Source: a bacterium UBA7470
Lineage (GTDB): Bacteria > Pseudomonadota > Gammaproteobacteria > Burkholderiales > Burkholderiaceae_C
Length of the DNA stretch: 34,657 nt
NCBI GenBank assembly: GCA_002479815.1
Contig: DLPA01000103.1
Location: forward strand, 595-35,251
Reading direction: 5' to 3'
Position numbers and translations under genes: made by a program. Under the pieces are notes generated by a model. That model made no database searches, had not been told where the DNA came from, and was given only the letters and a program-made list of their open reading frames with translations. Of the stretch, positions 31,078 to 34,657 are shown piece after piece. How positions within the stretch are numbered: the stretch's first letter is position 1; each line of letters begins with the position of its first letter.

Positions 31078-33195
31078 TCAGCCGCCGATCACGCCGCCGT
31101 CGCTGCGGCGCACCACCACGGTGGCGGAGCGAGGCCGCGCACCCGCCGTCGGCCATTGCGAAAACGAGGTGGGATTGCGTGCCAACCAGTTGTCGCTCCC
31201 TGTGGCGTAAGCGGCTGGGGCGCGGGGGTGATTGCCGACTTCGCCCGGGTGTTGAACGTTGATGAACATGGTTTTGCGGTCGGGTGTCCACGTCACGCCC
31301 GTGATTTCACAACCCGATGGCCCCACCAAGAAGCGGCGAATTTCTTTGCTCTGCGGATCGGCGGCCAGCATCTGGTTGTTGCCCATGCCTGCAAAATCGC
31401 CCGTGTTAGAAAAGTTGCCGTCCGTCTGTATCCACAAGCGACCAAAACTGTCGAAAGCCAAACCATCGGGGCTGTTGAATACATTGTTGGCGTTGATATT
31501 GGCGCTGGGTTTGCGACCATCGGTGATGCTGGGTTGACCTGCCATCACAAAAATATCCCAGCCAAACGTCAGTGCCGTGGCATCGCTACCCGCTTCGTTC
31601 CAGCGCACGATGTGACCCCACACGTTATTGCTGCGGGGGTTGGCTTCGTCCACCGGTGGACGGGCACTGCCCGCCGAGGTAGAGCCATCGGCCTTGTTGG
31701 ATGAGGCGGTGGTGGTGCCTCGGCGGTTGTTGTTGGTCAGGGTGATATAGACCTCGCCCGCCTTTTTGGGGTTGGCGGCAATCCACTCCGGGCGATCCAT
31801 CATGGTCGCGCCCACACGGTCGGCAGCTTGACGGGTTTTGATGAGCAACTCCGCTTGGTTGGCAAAACCGTTGGCCGCAGTCAAACTGCCTTGTCCCGCC
31901 ACCAAAGGCAGCCACACGCCCGTGCCCATTTGGTCGCCCGTGGTCGCTCCTGCATCAAAACGCGCCACATACAGGGTGCCGCTTTCTAAGAGGCGGCGGT
32001 TGGCGGCGCTGGTGGGGTTGGCGCGGTCAAAAGTGCCTGTCGAAACGAATTTATAGATGTACTCGTTGCGCTCGTCGTCGCCCATATACACCACCACTTT
32101 GCCGTTGTTGGCAATCACCACCTCGGCATTTTCGTGTTTGAAACGACCTAAAGCGGTACGCTTGACCGGTTTGCTGGTCGGATCAAACGGGTCAATTTCC
32201 ACCACCCAGCCAAAACGATGCGGTTCGTTGGGGTTGACATCGGCATCAAAGCGCGGATCGACGGTGTGCCACCGGTAGCCAAACCCCTCTTTGGTGATGC
32301 CGTAGCGCGATTGTCCATTGATGATCTCGGCTTTTTGATCTTGGAAGGCGGGGGCGATGCTCGCACCGCTGGTGGGCGCGCCAAAGTAACCGTTCCAGTT
32401 TTCTTCGCAGGTGAGGTAAGTTCCCCAAGGTGTCCAGCCGTTGGCGCAATTGTTCAGCGTGCCCAGCACCTCCATCCCTGTGGGGTCGGCGGCAGTCCGC
32501 ATCAGCGGATGACCGGCAGCAGGGCCTTGGATGCTGATGGGCGTATTGCCGTGGATGCGGCGGTTGAAGCGCGAGTCTTTGACGTGACTCCAGCTCCCAT
32601 CCGCACTGCGTTTGACGTGCACCACACTGACCCCATGACCCGCCTGGGCTTTGCGGGCTTTTTCCAAGGTGAAAGGCGCCATCCAGTCGGTGGCCGAGGT
32701 GTTGGCCTCGATCGCGTAGAAGTATTCGGGGTTGATGTACTCATGGTTCATGACCAGCAAGCCCTCGTCGCTGCGGTCGCCATAGGCCGTGGCGGTGGCG
32801 TTGAAGGGGAAAAACCACATACCGTCGTGGTTGTCACCCATTTGGCGCTCTTGATCGGCAGCGGTGTTGCTGGCATCGGCACGCCAAGCGGGGGCGGTGG
32901 CATTGATGGGTTCGCCCCAAGGCAAGAAGGCACTTGCCACATAGCCTGCGGGGACGCTGACCGCGTCGGCCGTCGAGGTCGGGATGCCGCTGAAACCCAA
33001 CATTTTTTCGTCATCACCGCCGCCACCGCAGGCGGCCAAACCACCCAAGAAGGGCAGGGCAGAGACGCCTAAGCCCATTTTGAGTAAAGAGCGGCGGCTG
33101 GGATGGGCGATCAGCGCCTTTTCGACCACCTCGTTCAGGGACACATTACCAGACGTGTTGCTCACACCGTCGTCATCGCGGATGCTTTGGGCCAT
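31078..33195 (-). CDS. PhoX-type (DUF839) secreted phosphatase with Tat signal
   Basis: A 705-residue protein of the PhoX/DUF839 family, calcium- and iron-dependent alkaline phosphatases that act outside the inner membrane on phosphate esters. The N terminus has a long polar head, then the twin-arginine motif SRRSLLKMG (33-41), a hydrophobic stretch, and LAACGGGG with Cys56 placed like a lipobox. Family features include NHEYINPEYF (about 133), LNNCANGWTPWGTYLTCEENWNGYFG (about 249-274), RFKHENAEV, VYMGDDERNEYIYKFV, and a C-terminal DGLAFDSFGRLWIQTDG beta-propeller blade. The ATG at 33195 has AAGGAG at good spacing. It lies 83 bases downstream of fnr on the same strand and converges with tatC, the export system it needs. 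I see no Pho box. The symbol phoX would fit but family paralogues exist, so I leave it blank. Confidence 0.88.
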   Translation of the reverse strand: MAQSIRDDDGVSNTSGNVSLNEVVEKALIAHPSRRSLLKMGLGVSALPFLGGLAACGGGGDDEKMLGFSGIPTSTADAVSVPAGYVASAFLPWGEPINATAPAWRADASNTAADQERQMGDNHDGMWFFPFNATATAYGDRSDEGLLVMNHEYINPEYFYAIEANTSATDWMAPFTLEKARKAQAGHGVSVVHVKRSADGSWSHVKDSRFNRRIHGNTPISIQGPAAGHPLMRTAADPTGMEVLGTLNNCANGWTPWGTYLTCEENWNGYFGAPTSGASIAPAFQDQKAEIINGQSRYGITKEGFGYRWHTVDPRFDADVNPNEPHRFGWVVEIDPFDPTSKPVKRTALGRFKHENAEVVIANNGKVVVYMGDDERNEYIYKFVSTGTFDRANPTSAANRRLLESGTLYVARFDAGATTGDQMGTGVWLPLVAGQGSLTAANGFANQAELLIKTRQAADRVGATMMDRPEWIAANPKKAGEVYITLTNNNRRGTTTASSNKADGSTSAGSARPPVDEANPRSNNVWGHIVRWNEAGSDATALTFGWDIFVMAGQPSITDGRKPSANINANNVFNSPDGLAFDSFGRLWIQTDGNFSNTGDFAGMGNNQMLAADPQSKEIRRFLVGPSGCEITGVTWTPDRKTMFINVQHPGEVGNHPRAPAAYATGSDNWLARNPTSFSQWPTAGARPRSATVVVRRSDGGVIGG

Positions 33196-33278
33196 AAGGA
33201 CTCCTTATTTACAAACAATGGCCCAGCGAGTGTGTGTGTTCCTTATGAAACTTTGATGACGAGAGAGGTGAGTCTGAC

Positions 33279-33998
33279 TCACCGACACTGTGGCGTGCTG
33301 ACGATGTGCCGCAGGGCATCGGTGTTTTTAATCAGCACATAGCGTTGTTTGACCTCAATGATGCCTTCTTCCACAAATTTAGAGAAGGTGCGGCTCACCG
33401 TCTCTAGCTTCATGCCGAGGTAGCTGCCGATTTCTTCGCGGGTCATGCGCAAAATCAGTTCCGATTGCGAAAAACCGCGTGCGTGCAGCCGCTGCACCAA
33501 ATTCAGCAAAAACGCGGCCAAACGTTCTTCAGCCCGCATACTGCCCAGCAACAACATGACGCTGTGGTCACGCACAATTTCACGGCTCATGATTTTGTGA
33601 ACGTGGTGCTGCAACGTGGTGAACTCCCGTGAGAGCTGTTCGACTTGATCGAAGGGCATCACACACACTTCCGCATCTTCCAAGGCAATCGCGTCGCAGG
33701 CGTGGTGGTCTTGGACAATGCCGTCCAAGCCCAAAATCTCGCCCATCATCTGAAAGCCAGTGACTTGATCGCGCCCGTCTGCCGTGGTCACACAGGTCTT
33801 GAAAAAGCCTGAGCGCACTGCGTACAGGGACGTGAATTTGTCGCCTGCACTGAACAAGGCTGTACCACGCTTGACCCGTTTGCGGGTGGAGATGACGCGG
33901 TCGAGCCTGTCCAATTCGTGTTCATTCAGGCCCACGGGCAGGCACAACTCGCGCAGGTTGCAGCTAGAACAAGCAACTTTGATACTTTGCACATCCAT
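33279..33998 (-). CDS. fnr: FNR-type oxygen-sensing transcription regulator
   Basis: A 239-residue Crp/Fnr regulator that carries an oxygen-labile [4Fe-4S] cluster and switches genes for low-oxygen respiration. The four cluster cysteines are present: Cys10, Cys13 and Cys19 (ACSSCNLREL-C) and Cys101 (DHHACDAIAL). The cyclic-nucleotide-fold domain (about 30-150) and dimer helix are followed by the DNA-binding helix-turn-helix MTREEIGSYLGMKLETVSRTFSKF, whose E-x-x-S-R (ETVSR) reads TTGAT-type half sites. Start ATG at 33998 with GAGG 11 bases upstream; length is standard. It diverges from hemN, and a symmetric FNR-like site lies between them. Confidence 0.95.
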   Translation of the reverse strand: MDVQSIKVACSSCNLRELCLPVGLNEHELDRLDRVISTRKRVKRGTALFSAGDKFTSLYAVRSGFFKTCVTTADGRDQVTGFQMMGEILGLDGIVQDHHACDAIALEDAEVCVMPFDQVEQLSREFTTLQHHVHKIMSREIVRDHSVMLLLGSMRAEERLAAFLLNLVQRLHARGFSQSELILRMTREEIGSYLGMKLETVSRTFSKFVEEGIIEVKQRYVLIKNTDALRHIVSTPQCR

Positions 33999-34161
33999 AT
34001 AAAAAACGCCTCAGCTGAAAACGCCACTGTAAACACAAAATCAAGCGTACCTGACATCGCTGTTGTTCAAGTGTCCGCTTTGTTTTTGGTGCGTCCTGGG
34101 TGGTGATCGTGGTACTTGATGCCCTACGGTACCAGACTGAAGTGGGGTTTGACACCAACCT

Positions 34162-34175
34162 TTGACGCACGTCAA
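34162..34175. promoter_or_regulatory. FNR-type palindromic site upstream of hemN
   Basis: TTGAC-GCAC-GTCAA is a perfect inverted repeat of two 5-base half sites with a 4-base spacer, close to the FNR consensus TTGAT-N4-ATCAA. It is 51 bases before the hemN start, a position suited to activation of hemN under low oxygen. Single half sites TTGAC (34149-34153) and TTGAT (34116-34120) are nearby. The gap 33999-34226 holds nothing else I can support. Confidence 0.7.
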
Positions 34176-34226
34176 GCCTGTTGGGGCTGGCGAATGGCAC
34201 ATTCGCCCAGAACCGGAGAAATTGCC

Positions 34227-34657
34227 GTGACCCACGTCATACCAGAACATCTTTTGAAGCGCTTTGACATTCCAGGCCCACGCTACACCTCGTATCCCAC
34301 GGCTGATCGCTTTGTCGAAGCCTTCACCGACACCGATTATGTGCAAGCCTTAGAGCAACGCCGTGCGGGGTCGATGGCCTTGCCTGTGTCGCTGTACATT
34401 CATATTCCGTTTTGCGAATCCGTTTGCTACTACTGCGCGTGCAACAAAGTCATCACCAAACACCACGAGCGTGGGGCTGAATACCTGCGCTACCTCTCGC
34501 GGGAGGTGGAGTTGCAAGTGGAGCACTTGGGCCGTGGGCACAACGTCTCGCAACTGCACTTAGGTGGTGGTACGCCCACTTTTTTAAGCGATGGCGAACT
34601 CAGCGACTTGATGCGCATGATCCGTCGTCACTTCAACCTGGTGCCCGGCGGCGAGTA
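34227..34657 (+). CDS. hemN: Oxygen-independent coproporphyrinogen III oxidase (5' part)
   Basis: The first 143 codons of HemN, cut by the window edge. HemN is a radical-SAM enzyme that makes protoporphyrinogen IX without oxygen. The N terminus RFDIPGPRYTSYPTADRF (12-29) is diagnostic. The cluster motif is CESVCYYCAC: Cys63, Cys67 and Cys70 bind the [4Fe-4S] cluster, and Cys72 follows as in the E. coli enzyme. GGGTPTFL (113-120) is the SAM-binding motif. The start is GTG at 34227, supported by GGAG 8 bases before it and by the family N terminus; no ATG is available. It is divergent from fnr, with an FNR-like site in its promoter region. Confidence 0.94.
   Translation, partial: MTHVIPEHLLKRFDIPGPRYTSYPTADRFVEAFTDTDYVQALEQRRAGSMALPVSLYIHIPFCESVCYYCACNKVITKHHERGAEYLRYLSREVELQVEHLGRGHNVSQLHLGGGTPTFLSDGELSDLMRMIRRHFNLVPGGE

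Noticed and set aside
31051..31704. Long plus-strand open frame opposite the phosphatase gene
   Set aside because: It is the mirror of the GC-rich coding sequence of the PhoX-type gene, has no ribosome site and resembles no family. The same holds for 32218-33072.
1..34657. tRNA, rRNA, CRISPR arrays, integrases or transposases
   Set aside because: I looked for cloverleaf-like intergenic sequence, regularly spaced repeats and recombinase motifs and saw none. Gaps are short and mostly explained by terminators, promoters or the two repeat elements.

Overview
The window looks like a chromosomal segment of a betaproteobacterium of the order Burkholderiales, probably close to the Comamonadaceae. 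This rests on gene content and order recalled from that group (cytochrome c4-resB-ccsB; lysA-lptM-cyaY-mrcA-pilMNOPQ; hisCB-hisHAFIE-DUF4870-HIT-tatABC), on System II cytochrome c maturation, and on the protein sequences. I ran no database search, so the species is not assigned. No tRNA, rRNA, CRISPR array, prophage or transposase gene was seen.

Layout. 0.1-4.1 kb: a DUF2799-type lipoprotein, a YheT-type hydrolase and a conserved protein of unknown function on the plus strand, then a membrane-anchored c5-type cytochrome (minus) divergent from a lipoprotein metalloprotease (plus). 4.1-7.0 kb: mnmA, an epoxide-hydrolase-like protein and the ribosome-assembly GTPase engB, all minus. 7.1-11.6 kb: cytochrome c4, resB and ccsB, a cytochrome c maturation block. 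11.9-13.4 kb: lysA and the small lipoprotein lptM (minus), divergent from frataxin cyaY (plus), which meets mrcA (PBP1A, minus) tail to tail. 16.3-23.3 kb: the type IV pilus operon pilMNOPQ, extended by a gene for a large Ig-like-repeat lipoprotein. 23.4-29.1 kb: hisC, hisB, hisH, hisA, hisF, hisI, hisE, a DUF4870 membrane protein and a HIT protein. 29.2-30.8 kb: tatABC. 31.1-34.0 kb: a PhoX-type phosphatase with a Tat signal, and the oxygen sensor fnr (minus). The window ends inside hemN (plus), with an FNR-type palindrome between fnr and hemN.

The most unusual structure is a pair of related, non-coding, roughly 235-bp elements (11602-11836 and 30795-31030). Each fills the gap between two convergent genes. 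Each has imperfect terminal inverted repeats of 37-49 bp and TA dinucleotides next to the repeat ends. In both, a strong terminator-like hairpin sits about 122 bp from the left end. The terminal repeats are clearly related between the two loci, while the central hairpins keep position and shape but differ in sequence. I read them as two old copies of a dispersed MITE-like (Correia-like) element that may now serve as bidirectional terminators. I do not recognise this family.

Other points: a hairpin plus T-run lies immediately upstream of the hisC ribosome binding site; the pilus operon is AT-richer than its flanks and carries the Ig-repeat lipoprotein downstream of pilQ; a Tat substrate gene sits next to tatC.
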